This document shows positions 26,683 to 36,181 of a stretch of DNA of 64,000 nt, in pieces (positions within the stretch are counted from its first letter, which is position 1; the number at the start of each line of letters is the position of its first letter). The stretch is from Bacillus licheniformis DSM 13 = ATCC 14580 (lineage in GTDB: Bacteria > Bacillota > Bacilli > Bacillales > Bacillaceae): NCBI RefSeq assembly GCF_000011645.1, contig NC_006270.3, positions 1,857,501-1,921,500 on the forward strand, in the 5' to 3' direction. A program made the position numbers and the translations under genes. Below the pieces are notes generated by a model. The model had not been told where the DNA came from. It saw nothing but the letters and a program-made list of their open reading frames with translations, and made no database searches.

Positions 26683-27858
26683 ATGAAAGAATTCAATTTT
26701 TTAGCTTCCGAGCTTAATACAATGAAAGAAAACGGAACTTTTCAAGAGCTGCCGATCATCGAATCAATGCAAGGATCAACCGTCAAAATGAAAGGAAAAG
26801 ACATTATACAGCTTTCATCCAATAACTATCTCGGGCTGACGTCTCATCCGCGCCTCCAAAAAGCGGCCGAAGAGGCGGTCAAACGGTACGGAGCTGGAAC
26901 CGGATCGGTCCGTACAATAGCCGGAACATTCACCATGCATGATGAGCTCGAAAAGAAGCTTGCTTCATTTAAAAACACTGAAGCGGCACTCGTATTCCAG
27001 TCCGGATTTACCGCAAATCAAGGCATTCTTTCAAGCATTCTCACCAAAGATGATCTTGTTATCTCAGACGAATTAAACCATGCTTCCATCATTGACGGCA
27101 TCAGACTCACCAAAGCGGGCAAAAAAGTATATCAGCATGCGGACATGGAAGATTTAGAAAAGATTTTGAAAAAGTCGATGAACTACAGAATGCGCCTTAT
27201 CGTTACAGACGGCGTGTTTTCGATGGACGGAGACATCGCGCCGCTGCCCGAAATCGTCCGGCTCGCTGAACAGTATGACGCATTTGTCATGGTCGACGAC
27301 GCGCACGCGTCCGGCGTTCTCGGCGAAAACGGGCGCGGAACGGTTCACCATTTCGGGCTGGACGGGAAGGTTCACATTCAAGTCGGCACACTCAGCAAGG
27401 CGATCGGCGTATTAGGAGGCTATGCGGCCGGATCCAAGGTGCTGATCGACTACTTAAAGCATAAAGGAAGACCGTTTCTCTTCAGTACTTCCCATCCGCC
27501 GGCCGTCACTGCGGCATGCATTGAAGCGGTCAATGTGCTGATGGAGGAACCTTCATTGATTAAAAAGCTTTGGGACAATACCGCGTACTTCAAAAAAGAG
27601 CTTGAAAAAATCGGCCTTCCGCTGATTAAGAGCGAAACGCCGATTACGCCGATTTTGATCGGTGATGAAGCTGAGGCATGCCGCTTCTCAAACACGCTTT
27701 TTGAGCTCGGTTTATTTGCCCAGGCCATTGTATTTCCGACCGTCCCGAAAGGCAAAGCGCGGATCAGAACGATCATGACCGCCCAGCATTCGAAAGAAGA
27801 GCTCGATAAAGCGCTTGAAATCATTCAAACCGGCGCTAAAAAAGCGGGTCTGCTTTAA
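26683..27858 (+). CDS. kbl: 2-amino-3-ketobutyrate CoA ligase
   Basis: PLP-dependent alpha-oxoamine synthase that splits aminoketobutyrate with CoA into glycine and acetyl-CoA. 391 residues from ATG 26683 after AAAGGAG. The PLP lysine lies in VGTLSKAIGVLGGY (about Lys239). The aspartate that contacts the cofactor is in MVDDAHASG, and NNYLGLT marks the N-terminal substrate region. It forms an operon with tdh. Confidence 0.95.
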   Translation: MKEFNFLASELNTMKENGTFQELPIIESMQGSTVKMKGKDIIQLSSNNYLGLTSHPRLQKAAEEAVKRYGAGTGSVRTIAGTFTMHDELEKKLASFKNTEAALVFQSGFTANQGILSSILTKDDLVISDELNHASIIDGIRLTKAGKKVYQHADMEDLEKILKKSMNYRMRLIVTDGVFSMDGDIAPLPEIVRLAEQYDAFVMVDDAHASGVLGENGRGTVHHFGLDGKVHIQVGTLSKAIGVLGGYAAGSKVLIDYLKHKGRPFLFSTSHPPAVTAACIEAVNVLMEEPSLIKKLWDNTAYFKKELEKIGLPLIKSETPITPILIGDEAEACRFSNTLFELGLFAQAIVFPTVPKGKARIRTIMTAQHSKEELDKALEIIQTGAKKAGLL

Positions 27859-27894
27859 ACTCATCGATTTCTTTTTGAACAAAGCAAATAACCA

Positions 27895-27923
27895 TTGATA
27901 ATCATTTTCAGTTAGTGTACAAT
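27895..27923 (+). promoter_or_regulatory. Sigma-A promoter of miaB-ricA with Fur-box-like sequence
   Basis: TTGATA (27895-27900) and TACAAT (27918-27923) are 17 bases apart. Bases 27896-27910 (TGATAATCATTTTCA) match the Fur 7-1-7 box TGATAATnATTATCA at all but one defined position and overlap the -35 and spacer. The promoter is well supported; the operator is a sequence match only. Confidence 0.6.
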
Positions 27924-27927
27924 GATG

Positions 27928-27957
27928 GGTTCTGGGTTGTGCTGACAACCGAGAACC
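27928..27957 (+). other. 5' stem-loop at the start of the miaB transcript
   Basis: GGTTCT-G-GGTTGT (27928-27940) pairs with ACAACC-G-AGAACC (27945-27957) with a single G/G mismatch. It begins at the predicted transcription start. Only three T follow, so RNA stabilisation is more likely than termination. Confidence 0.6.
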
Positions 27958-28001
27958 TTTATACTGAAGAGTGGAGCTTTGTTTGAAAGGAGATCAAAAA
28001 C

Positions 28002-29531
28002 ATGAATGAGAAACAGCGCATTGAAAGCGGACAGGTCAATCCATCGGACAAAAAATCCGAGAAGGATTACAGCAAGTACTTCGAAGCTGTTTATGTTCCG
28101 CCTTCATTAAAAGATGCGAAAAAACGCGGCAAAGAAGAGGTTAAATACCATAACGATTTTAAAATCTCAGAGCAGTTCAGAGGCATGGGCGAAGGACGGA
28201 AGTTTTACATCCGCACGTACGGCTGCCAGATGAATGAGCACGATACCGAAGTGATGGCAGGGATTTTCATGGCGCTCGGCTATGAACCGACCGACTCGAC
28301 GGAAGATGCAAACGTCATTTTGCTCAACACGTGTGCGATCCGGGAAAACGCGGAAAACAAAGTGTTTGGCGAAATCGGCCATTTAAAAGCTTTGAAAAAA
28401 GACAATCCGGATTTGATCCTCGGAGTCTGCGGATGTATGTCCCAGGAAGAATCAGTCGTCAACCGGATTTTAAAGAAACATCCGTTCGTCGATCTGATTT
28501 TCGGTACACACAATATCCACCGCTTGCCCGAACTTTTGTCAGAGGCTTATCTGTCAAAAGAAATGGTCATCGAAGTGTGGTCTAAAGAAGGCGATGTCAT
28601 TGAAAACCTTCCGAAAGTCCGCACCGGCAAAATTAAAGGCTGGGTCAACATCATGTACGGCTGCGACAAGTTCTGTACGTACTGCATCGTGCCGTACACA
28701 AGAGGAAAAGAACGAAGCAGACGTCCTGAAGACATCATCCAGGAAGTGAGAAGGCTTGCGGCTGAAGGCTACAAAGAAATCACGCTTCTCGGACAGAACG
28801 TCAACGCCTACGGCAAAGATTTTGAGGATATGGAATACGGACTCGGCCACTTGATGGATGAACTCCGCAAAATCGACATTCCGCGAATCCGCTTCACGAC
28901 AAGCCATCCGCGCGATTTTGACGACCATCTGATCGAGGTGCTCGCAAAAGGCGGAAACCTTCTGGACCACATCCATCTGCCTGTCCAGTCCGGAAGCTCG
29001 GATGTCTTGAAACTGATGGCGCGCAAATACGACCGGGAGCGCTATCTTGAGCTTGTCGCCAAAATTAAAAAAGCGATGCCGAACGCATCCTTAACAACGG
29101 ACATTATCGTCGGCTTCCCGAACGAAACAGACGAGCAATTTGAAGAAACGCTCTCTTTATACAGAGAGGTTGAATTTGACAGCGCCTATACGTTCATCTA
29201 CTCGCCTCGCGAAGGAACGCCTGCTGCCAAAATGAAAGACAATGTTCCGATGCGCGTGAAAAAAGAACGGCTTCAGCGGTTAAATGAAGTGGTCAACGAA
29301 ATTTCCGCGAAGAAAATGAAGGAATATGAGGGGCAGGTTGTCGAAGTGTTAGTAGAGGGTGAAAGTAAAAACAACCCTGATATCCTTGCCGGCTATACAC
29401 GGAAAAACAAGCTTGTCAACTTCAAAGGACCAAAAGAAGCGATCGGCCAGCTTGTCAACGTGAAAATCCACCAGGCGAAAACTTGGTCGCTTGACGGGGA
29501 AATGGTAGGAGAAGCAATCGAGGTGAAGTAA
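28002..29531 (+). CDS. miaB: tRNA 2-methylthio-N6-isopentenyladenosine synthase
   Basis: Radical-SAM methylthiotransferase that modifies A37 of tRNA after MiaA. 509 residues. The N-terminal cluster-binding domain shows YGCQMNEHD, NTCAIRENAENK and GVCGCMSQEE, giving three cysteines for the auxiliary [4Fe-4S] cluster. The radical-SAM triad is in YGCDKFCTYCIVPY. A C-terminal TRAM domain ends the protein. MiaA lies 33 kb to the right in this window. Confidence 0.96.
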   Translation: MNEKQRIESGQVNPSDKKSEKDYSKYFEAVYVPPSLKDAKKRGKEEVKYHNDFKISEQFRGMGEGRKFYIRTYGCQMNEHDTEVMAGIFMALGYEPTDSTEDANVILLNTCAIRENAENKVFGEIGHLKALKKDNPDLILGVCGCMSQEESVVNRILKKHPFVDLIFGTHNIHRLPELLSEAYLSKEMVIEVWSKEGDVIENLPKVRTGKIKGWVNIMYGCDKFCTYCIVPYTRGKERSRRPEDIIQEVRRLAAEGYKEITLLGQNVNAYGKDFEDMEYGLGHLMDELRKIDIPRIRFTTSHPRDFDDHLIEVLAKGGNLLDHIHLPVQSGSSDVLKLMARKYDRERYLELVAKIKKAMPNASLTTDIIVGFPNETDEQFEETLSLYREVEFDSAYTFIYSPREGTPAAKMKDNVPMRVKKERLQRLNEVVNEISAKKMKEYEGQVVEVLVEGESKNNPDILAGYTRKNKLVNFKGPKEAIGQLVNVKIHQAKTWSLDGEMVGEAIEVK

Positions 29532-29532
29532 A

Positions 29533-29964
29533 GTGACGCTTTATACGAAAAAAGAGATTGTTGCAAAAGCGCGGGAGCTCGCAAAAATGATTGCAGAAAC
29601 GGAAGAAGTCGACTTTTTCAAAAAAGCGGAGGCACAGATTAATGAGAATGCCAAAATAACGGGCATAATCAACCAAATCAAAGCCCTGCAAAAGCAAGCC
29701 GTCAACTTTAAACATTACGAAAAGCACGAAGCGCTTAAACAAACGGAAGCAAAGATTGACGCGCTTCAGGAAGAGCTTGACGAGATTCCGATCATTCAAG
29801 AGTTCAGAGACTCCCAAATGGAAGTCAACGACCTTCTTCAGCTTGTCGCGCATACAATATCAAACCAAGTGACAAACGAGATCATCACATCGACCGGGGG
29901 AGACCTGCTGAAAGGCGAGACCGGTTCAAAAGTGAAAAATTCATCACCGAGCTGTTCTCTATAA
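29533..29964 (+). CDS. ricA: RicA (YmcA), regulator of RNase Y and development
   Basis: 143-residue helical protein of the YlbF/YmcA family, starting on GTG 29533 one base after the miaB stop, with GAGGTGAAG as ribosome site. In B. subtilis it forms a [4Fe-4S]-bearing complex with RicF and RicT that redirects RNase Y and promotes biofilm, competence and sporulation. Sharing an operon with MiaB, an iron-sulfur enzyme, and lying 6 kb from rny fits that role. Confidence 0.93.
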   Translation: MTLYTKKEIVAKARELAKMIAETEEVDFFKKAEAQINENAKITGIINQIKALQKQAVNFKHYEKHEALKQTEAKIDALQEELDEIPIIQEFRDSQMEVNDLLQLVAHTISNQVTNEIITSTGGDLLKGETGSKVKNSSPSCSL

Positions 29965-29969
29965 TTTGG

Positions 29970-29997
29970 CGGCGCCTTTTAAGGCGCCGTTTTTTTT
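29970..29997 (+). terminator. Intrinsic terminator of miaB-ricA
   Basis: CGGCGCCTT (29970-29978) pairs with AAGGCGCCG (29981-29989), followed by eight T. Confidence 0.92.
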
Positions 29998-30071
29998 GAA
30001 TTCAATTTCCCGCCGCGACGGCTTATTGAAAAGATTCGTTTTTCGGCTGTCTTTTTCTTTTCTGATTTAAG

Positions 30072-30100
30072 TCAAGTTTATCCTTTTACCTGCATACACT
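30072..30100 (+). promoter_or_regulatory. Sigma-E promoter (P1) of cotE
   Basis: TCAAGTT (30072-30078) and CATACACT (30093-30100) with 14-base spacing match sigma-E elements. B. subtilis cotE also has a sigma-E P1. Confidence 0.65.
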
Positions 30101-30147
30101 TAAACAGATTCATTATATGGGAATTTATTTTGATTTCTCAAGGAACG

Positions 30148-30176
30148 CACATTAGACGAATGCCCAGCATAGGATA
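30148..30176 (+). promoter_or_regulatory. Sigma-K promoter (P2) of cotE
   Basis: CATAGGATA (30168-30176) fits the sigma-K -10 CATAnnnTA exactly, with a CACA -35 at 30148-30151 and 16 bases between. B. subtilis cotE P2 is sigma-K dependent. Confidence 0.7.
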
Positions 30177-30206
30177 ATACGAGGAAAAACAAGGAGGCAT
30201 GACCGA

Positions 30207-30755
30207 ATGTCTGAATACAGGGAAATTATCACTAAAGCGGTGGTCGCGAAAGGCCGGAAATTCACCCAGTCCACTCATACAATCTCCCCTTCGCAAAAGC
30301 CAACCAGTATTTTAGGCGGTTGGATTATCAATCATAAGTATGACGCTGAAAAAATCGGAAAAACCGTGGAAATTGAAGGGACATATGATATCAACGTCTG
30401 GTATTCATATGCGGACAACACCAAAACCGAAGTTGTGACAGAACGCGTTTCCTATGTTGATGTCATTAAGCTCCGGTATCGCGACAAAAATTACTTAGAT
30501 GATGAACACGAAGTCATTGCGAAAGTGCTTCAGCAGCCGAACTGCCTTGAAGTGACCATTTCTCCGAACGGAAACAAAGTGGTTGTACAGGCGGAAAGAG
30601 AATTTTTAGCAGAGGTCGTCGGCGAGACGAAGGTCGTCGTTGAGGTCAATTCTGATTGGACGGAAAGCGATGAAGAAGAAGCGTGGGAAGAAGAGCTTGA
30701 TGAAGAACTTGAGGATATCAATCCCGAGTTTTTGGTTGGAGATCCAGAAGAATAA
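30207..30755 (+). CDS. cotE: Spore coat morphogenetic protein CotE
   Basis: Organises the outer spore coat. 182 residues against 181 in B. subtilis. The sequence begins MSEYREIITKAVVAKGRKF and ends in a strongly acidic tail (WEEELDEELEDINPEF) used for contacts with other coat proteins. AAGGAGG precedes ATG 30207. Two upstream promoters, sigma-E and sigma-K type, fit early and late mother-cell expression. Confidence 0.96.
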   Translation: MSEYREIITKAVVAKGRKFTQSTHTISPSQKPTSILGGWIINHKYDAEKIGKTVEIEGTYDINVWYSYADNTKTEVVTERVSYVDVIKLRYRDKNYLDDEHEVIAKVLQQPNCLEVTISPNGNKVVVQAEREFLAEVVGETKVVVEVNSDWTESDEEEAWEEELDEELEDINPEFLVGDPEE

Positions 30756-30756
30756 A

Positions 30757-30795
30757 AGGAAGCTAGGGAAACACCGCCCTAGTTTCTTTTTTTTC
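30757..30795 (+). terminator. Intrinsic terminator of cotE
   Basis: CTAGGG (30763-30768) pairs with CCCTAG (30777-30782), and an A/G-rich upstream arm extends the stem into the TTTCTTTTTTTT tail. Confidence 0.8.
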
Positions 30796-30812
30796 AGCAC
30801 GAATCTTTATGG

Positions 30813-30818
30813 TATAAT
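30813..30818 (+). promoter_or_regulatory. -10 element of the mutSL promoter
   Basis: A perfect TATAAT lies about 48 bases before mutS. The -35 position is only T-rich and does not match consensus. Confidence 0.5.
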
Positions 30819-30865
30819 GAGTGTTGGAATCAATAGAAACGTTTATACATAGTGAGGGATTAAAT

Positions 30866-33475
30866 ATGGCAGGCTACACGCCTATGATACAGCAATATTT
30901 AAAGATTAAGGCAGAGTATCAGGATGCCTTTTTATTTTTTCGTCTTGGCGACTTTTATGAGATGTTTTTTGAAGATGCAAAAAAGGCGTCTCAGGAGCTC
31001 GAAATCACGCTGACGAGCAGGGACGGAGGATCAAGCGAAAGAATTCCGATGTGCGGGGTTCCTTATCATTCCTGCTCTTCGTATATCGAACAGCTCATTA
31101 AAAAAGGCTATAAAGTCGCGATCTGTGAACAGGTGGAGGACCCTAAATCGGCCAAAGGAGTCGTCAAAAGGGAAGTCGTGCAGCTGATCACACCCGGCAC
31201 CGTGATGGACGGCAAAGGGATTCATGAAAATGAAAACAACTTTATCGCCTCTGTCAGTAAATTTCAGCATACATACGGGCTCGCTTTTTCTGATTTGACG
31301 ACAGGCGAGAATTTAGTAACGGCTATCGAAAGGCTTGATGATGTCGTTTCCGAAATTTACTCTGTCGGAGCAAGGGAAATCGTCGTCAGCCGCAACCTTG
31401 ACGAGAAAGACGTCGCAATGCTGAAAGAGCGCTGCGGCGCCACGATCTCTTTCGAGGATGAACAAGCGGATGAAGTGCCTGGCATTGTGAACGGACTGGG
31501 GTCCAAAGAGCTTGTCGATACGTTTATGAGGCTTTACGTCTACTTGAAGCGGACGCAGAAAAGAAGCCTCGACCACCTTCAAAACGTTCAGGCCTACGAG
31601 CTCGAAGAAGCGATGAAAATCGATTTGTACTCGAAACGCAATCTTGAACTGACGGAAACGATCCGTTCGAAAAACAAAAAAGGCTCGCTTCTTTGGCTTT
31701 TGGATGAAACGAAAACGGCCATGGGAGGGCGGCTGTTAAAGCAATGGATCGACAGGCCGCTGATCAGAAAGGGACAGATCGAAGAGCGCCAGGAAATCGT
31801 TGAAACGCTGATCGCCCATCTGTTTGAGCGGGAAGATTTGCGCGAACGGCTGAAGGAAGTATACGACCTCGAGCGGCTCGCCGGAAGGGTCGCATACGGC
31901 AACGTCAACGCCAGAGATTTGATCCAGCTGAAGGAATCGCTGAAACAAGTCCCGGCCATCAAACAGCTTGTCGGCTCCCTCGACCATCCGAAAGCAAAAG
32001 CGCGCGCCGAGAAAATCGATCCGTGCGGCGATCTTTTGAATCTTTTGGAAGACGCGCTATACGAGAATCCGCCTCTTTCATTAAAAGAGGGGAACTTAAT
32101 CAAAGACGGCTACCACGCGAAACTGGATGAATACAGGGACGCAAGCAAGAACGGAAAAGACTGGATCGCAAGGCTTGAGCAGCAGGAACGCGAGTACACG
32201 GGAATCCGCTCTTTAAAAGTCGGCTTTAACAAGGTGTTCGGCTATTATATTGAAGTGACGAAAGCGAACATCCATCTGCTTGAAGAAGGCCGCTATGAAC
32301 GGAAGCAGACGCTGACCAATGCAGAACGCTACATCACGCCGGAGCTGAAAGAAAAAGAAGCCCTGATTCTCGAAGCGGAAAACAATATTTGCGAGCTGGA
32401 GTATGAGCTGTTTTCCGAGCTTCGCAGCAAGGTGAAGGAATATATCCCGCGCTTGCAGCAGCTGGCAAAAATGATGAGCGAGCTTGATGTGCTCCAATGT
32501 TTTGCGACGATCAGCGAAAACCGGCACTATGTTAAGCCGGAGTTTTCCGATGATGTCGTTCAGGTGATCGACGGACGGCATCCGGTCGTAGAAAAGGTGA
32601 TGGACAGCCAGTCTTACGTTCCGAACAGCTGTGAAATGGGCAAAGGCAGGCAGATGCTTTTAATCACCGGGCCGAATATGTCCGGGAAAAGCACGTATAT
32701 GAGACAGATGGCGCTGATCTCCATTTTGGCGCAGATCGGCTGCTTTGTTCCTGCGAAAAAAGCGGTGCTGCCGATCTTTGATCAGATCTTTACGAGAATT
32801 GGCGCAGCGGATGATCTTATATCCGGACAGAGCACGTTTATGGTGGAAATGCTTGAAGCCAAAAACGCGATCGTCCATGCGACGAAAAACAGCTTGATTT
32901 TATTTGACGAAATCGGCCGGGGTACGTCCACTTACGACGGAATGGCGCTTGCACAAGCGATCATCGAGTACGTTCACGAGCACATCGGCGCGAAGACTTT
33001 ATTTTCCACTCACTACCACGAGCTGACGTCCCTTGAAGAAAAGCTGGACGATTTGAAGAATGTCCACGTTCGTGCGGAAGAATACGAAGGAAAGGTCGTT
33101 TTCCTTCACCAGATAAAAGAAGGAGCAGCAGATAAAAGCTACGGTATCCATGTCGCGCAGCTGGCTGAATTGCCCGACGGTTTGATCAGCAGGGCGAAAA
33201 CGATCCTGAAAGAACTTGAATCCGGCGCAAAAGAAGCCGCTCCATCAACGGCACCGAATATGGTAAAAGAGGCGGCGGAAGAAGCCGCGGCGACTGTTGC
33301 AGATCAACCGGCCCAGCTGTCATTTTTTGAGACGGACAAGCCAATAGAAAAAGAGACGAAGCTCTCCAAAAAAGAGCAGGCTGTTTTAGCCGAATTTAAA
33401 GCGATGGATCTGCTCGATATGACGCCTATACAAGTCATGAATGAACTGTACAGGCTGCAAAAAAAATTAAAGTAA
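30866..33475 (+). CDS. mutS: DNA mismatch repair protein MutS
   Basis: Recognises mismatches and recruits MutL. 869 residues from ATG 30866 (MAGYTPMIQQYLKIK) after AGTGAGGG. The mismatch-reading Phe-x-Glu is in RLGDFYEMFFEDA. Walker A is GPNMSGKST (about residues 601-609), with FDEIGRGTSTYDGMA and STHYHEL following. The C-terminal tail carries a QLSFF beta-clamp-binding-like motif (about 33315). It forms an operon with mutL 17 bases downstream. Confidence 0.97.
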   Translation: MAGYTPMIQQYLKIKAEYQDAFLFFRLGDFYEMFFEDAKKASQELEITLTSRDGGSSERIPMCGVPYHSCSSYIEQLIKKGYKVAICEQVEDPKSAKGVVKREVVQLITPGTVMDGKGIHENENNFIASVSKFQHTYGLAFSDLTTGENLVTAIERLDDVVSEIYSVGAREIVVSRNLDEKDVAMLKERCGATISFEDEQADEVPGIVNGLGSKELVDTFMRLYVYLKRTQKRSLDHLQNVQAYELEEAMKIDLYSKRNLELTETIRSKNKKGSLLWLLDETKTAMGGRLLKQWIDRPLIRKGQIEERQEIVETLIAHLFEREDLRERLKEVYDLERLAGRVAYGNVNARDLIQLKESLKQVPAIKQLVGSLDHPKAKARAEKIDPCGDLLNLLEDALYENPPLSLKEGNLIKDGYHAKLDEYRDASKNGKDWIARLEQQEREYTGIRSLKVGFNKVFGYYIEVTKANIHLLEEGRYERKQTLTNAERYITPELKEKEALILEAENNICELEYELFSELRSKVKEYIPRLQQLAKMMSELDVLQCFATISENRHYVKPEFSDDVVQVIDGRHPVVEKVMDSQSYVPNSCEMGKGRQMLLITGPNMSGKSTYMRQMALISILAQIGCFVPAKKAVLPIFDQIFTRIGAADDLISGQSTFMVEMLEAKNAIVHATKNSLILFDEIGRGTSTYDGMALAQAIIEYVHEHIGAKTLFSTHYHELTSLEEKLDDLKNVHVRAEEYEGKVVFLHQIKEGAADKSYGIHVAQLAELPDGLISRAKTILKELESGAKEAAPSTAPNMVKEAAEEAAATVADQPAQLSFFETDKPIEKETKLSKKEQAVLAEFKAMDLLDMTPIQVMNELYRLQKKLK

Positions 33476-33492
33476 CAAAGAGGTGAGCCAAC

Positions 33493-35403
33493 TTGGCAAA
33501 AATTGTTCAGCTGCCTGACGATTTATCGAATAAAATCGCGGCGGGTGAAGTAGTGGAAAGGCCGGCGTCGGTCGTCAAAGAGCTTGTCGAAAATGCAATC
33601 GATGCGAACAGCTCCGTGATTGAAATCGATGTTGAAGAAGCGGGTCTCGCCTCGATTAAAGTGCTTGACGACGGCGAAGGGATGGACGCAGAAGACTGCA
33701 GAACGGCTTTTTTGCGTCATGCCACAAGCAAAATCAAAGACGAAAACGACCTGTTTCGCGTCAGAACGCTCGGATTTCGCGGAGAAGCTTTGCCAAGTAT
33801 CGCGTCTGTCTCACACTTAAGCATTAAAACGAGCACCGGAGAAGGGGCAGGCACCCATTTGACGCTGCAGGGGGGAAGAATCATTTCCGAGCAAAAAGCG
33901 CCAAGCCGCAGAGGAACCGAAATTACGGTTACCAACCTGTTTTTCAATACGCCGGCAAGGCTGAAATACATGAAAACGATTCATACCGAGCTTGGCAACA
34001 TCACAGATGTGGTCAACAGAATCGCCCTTGCCCATCCGGAAGTTTCGATCAGGCTGCGTCATCAAGGGAAAACGCTTCTGCAGACAAACGGAAACGGCGA
34101 TGTCCGCCACGTGCTTGCGGCGATTTACGGCACGGCGGTTGCCAAAAAAATGCTCCCGCTTGAAGCGAGATCTCTTGACTTTGAAGTGAAGGGCTATATC
34201 GCTCTTCCTGAAATTACGCGCGCCTCGCGAAATTACATGTCATCTGTCGTCAACGGCAGATACATTAAAAACTTCCCGCTCGTAAAAGCGATCCACGAGG
34301 GCTACCATACGCTTCTTCCGATCGGCCGCCATCCGATCACGTTCATTGAAATCAACATGGACCCGCTCCTTGTGGACGTCAACGTGCACCCGTCAAAGCT
34401 GGAGGTCAGGCTGAGCAAAGAGACGGAGCTTCACGAGCTGATTCGCGACGCCATCAAAGACGTCTTTAAACAGCAGCAGCTCATTCCAAGCGTGCAGGTC
34501 CCGAAAAAAACCGCACCTCTGATCAATAAACCAGAGCAGCAAAAGCTTGATTTCGACCAGGTACGAGAACCGGCACCTCTTTCTGATTCTGATGTTGAAA
34601 GAGAGTATAAGCCGGAGCCTTCGTTTTCGGCGATGAAATTAAGCTCGCTTGTCAAAGACCCGCCGCCTTCCGCTCCCGTAGAGCGCGAAGAAAACGTAAT
34701 GCAGGACACCGAGCCTGAATGGCCCGGAGCTGAAGAGTATACGCCTGAAGCCGCGCCGGCCGTACAAGCAGAACCGGAACAGGCAGGAGAGAACGTCCAG
34801 GACGAAGAGACGCCAAAAGAAAGGGTGCCGATCATGTATCCGATCGGCCAAATGCACGGCACCTACATACTTGCCCAAAATGAAAACGGGCTGTACATCA
34901 TCGATCAGCACGCCGCACAGGAGCGGATCAAATACGAATATTTCCGTGAAAAAGTCGGGGAAGTCGAATCGGAAGTCCAGGACCTGCTTGTGCCGCTGAC
35001 ATTCCATTATTCAAAAAATGAAGCGCTGACGATCGACCAGCACTTGGACGATTTAGCCAAAGTCGGCGTCTTTCTCGAATCGTTCGGCGCCGGCAGCTAT
35101 ATCGTCCGATGCCACCCGACATGGTTTCCGAAAGGGGAAGAAACGACGATCATTGAAGACATCATTCAGCAGGTCCTTGATGACCGCACGATCGACATCA
35201 AAAAACTGCGCGAAGAAGCCGCAATCATGATGAGCTGCAAAGGCTCCATCAAAGCCAATCATCACCTGCGGGACGACGAAATCACCGCCCTGCTCGATGA
35301 GCTGCGCAGAACATCCGACCCTTTCACATGCCCGCACGGCCGGCCGATCATCATCCACTACTCCACCTATGAGATGGAGAAGATGTTTAAGCGGGTAATG
35401 TAA
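33493..35403 (+). CDS. mutL: DNA mismatch repair endonuclease MutL
   Basis: GHKL ATPase with a C-terminal nicking domain; 636 residues starting on TTG 33493 after AAAGAGGTGAG. ATPase motifs are visible: ENAIDANSS, DDGEGMD, GFRGEAL. After a proline/glutamate-rich linker (about 330-440), the endonuclease motif DQHAAQERIKYE and the C-terminal CPHGRP zinc motif show that it cuts DNA itself, as expected in bacteria lacking MutH. It ends the conserved left block of the window. Confidence 0.97.
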   Translation: MAKIVQLPDDLSNKIAAGEVVERPASVVKELVENAIDANSSVIEIDVEEAGLASIKVLDDGEGMDAEDCRTAFLRHATSKIKDENDLFRVRTLGFRGEALPSIASVSHLSIKTSTGEGAGTHLTLQGGRIISEQKAPSRRGTEITVTNLFFNTPARLKYMKTIHTELGNITDVVNRIALAHPEVSIRLRHQGKTLLQTNGNGDVRHVLAAIYGTAVAKKMLPLEARSLDFEVKGYIALPEITRASRNYMSSVVNGRYIKNFPLVKAIHEGYHTLLPIGRHPITFIEINMDPLLVDVNVHPSKLEVRLSKETELHELIRDAIKDVFKQQQLIPSVQVPKKTAPLINKPEQQKLDFDQVREPAPLSDSDVEREYKPEPSFSAMKLSSLVKDPPPSAPVEREENVMQDTEPEWPGAEEYTPEAAPAVQAEPEQAGENVQDEETPKERVPIMYPIGQMHGTYILAQNENGLYIIDQHAAQERIKYEYFREKVGEVESEVQDLLVPLTFHYSKNEALTIDQHLDDLAKVGVFLESFGAGSYIVRCHPTWFPKGEETTIIEDIIQQVLDDRTIDIKKLREEAAIMMSCKGSIKANHHLRDDEITALLDELRRTSDPFTCPHGRPIIIHYSTYEMEKMFKRVM

Positions 35404-35409
35404 TTTTTA

Positions 35410-35460
35410 ATCGCTCACAACCTTTGGTATATCAATGGCTGTGGGCGATTTTGATTTTAT
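35410..35460 (+). terminator. Terminator of mutSL
   Basis: ATCGCTCACA (35410-35419) pairs with TGTGGGCGAT (35440-35449), with one G-U pair, followed by TTTGATTTTAT. The rest of the gap to 35672 holds no gene I can support, only a short open stretch near 35530-35580. Confidence 0.7.
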
Positions 35461-35671
35461 TGACCACATTTTGACCGCATTAACACTAGACGGCCTGCTT
35501 TAAATCTTGCCGTCTGTAAGAAGACAATTAGGAAGCGGCACGTATATCGTCCGGGTATTCTGTTTTATGGATGATTGTAAGCTATAATTCTAAGAAAATT
35601 TGGATAACCAAAAGAGGGCTTCTCTTTGAGATCAGGTCTCATAGGCAACCATTAGTCAGATTTCGCAGCTG

Positions 35672-35699
35672 TTTTCATTTTTCTAGAAAATGTTATAAT
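35672..35699 (+). promoter_or_regulatory. Promoter of the monooxygenase-like gene
   Basis: TTTTCA (35672-35677) and an extended -10 TGTTATAAT (35691-35699) with 16-base spacing. Confidence 0.6.
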
Positions 35700-35736
35700 G
35701 AAAAGCCACGAAATGACTTGAAGAGGGGGAATTTTG

Positions 35737-36018
35737 ATGCATTACATAACGGCATGCTTAAACATCATCAGCGATAAAGACCTTAATGAAATAATGAAGG
35801 AATTCAAAACACTTGAGGAAAAAACGAACAAAGAAGAAGGGTGTATTCAATTCCATGCTTATCCGCTTGAACCGTCGGAGCGCAAAATAATGCTCTGGGA
35901 GATTTGGGAAAACGAAGAAGCTGTTAAAGCCCATTTCACGAAAAAACACACAAAAGATGTTCAAAATCAACAATTAACAGAAGTAGAATGGTTAATCAAA
36001 AGCAATGTGAATGATTAA
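35737..36018 (+). CDS. Antibiotic-biosynthesis-monooxygenase (ABM) domain protein
   Basis: A 93-residue ferredoxin-fold protein of the YgiN/YcnE type. The start is ATG 35737 after AGAGGGGG; a TTG one codon earlier is possible. Typical family pattern: EEKTNKEEGCIQFHAYPLE, then ERKIMLWEIWENEEAVKAHF. Such proteins act on quinols or polyphenols or bind haem; the substrate cannot be told here. It has its own promoter and stands alone. Confidence 0.82.
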   Translation: MHYITACLNIISDKDLNEIMKEFKTLEEKTNKEEGCIQFHAYPLEPSERKIMLWEIWENEEAVKAHFTKKHTKDVQNQQLTEVEWLIKSNVND

Positions 36019-36181
36019 AGCGCGAAACATTCAATGACGAAAAATTAACCCCCGTAATCGAGTGGAAAATTGTTGGAGGATTGTTGTCCAACGCTGCCAA
36101 CAGTCATCATTTTCATTTAGAAATCATCAGATTATTCATAGCAGTGATTAGAAAATTTTTTTGTCCGAGGTACTGTAATGA

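Noticed and set aside
35531..35583. Frame reading LGSGTYIVR after mutL, like a LysM start
   Set aside because: Only about 20 codons, no flanking homology, and an 11-base match to mutL can be chance.
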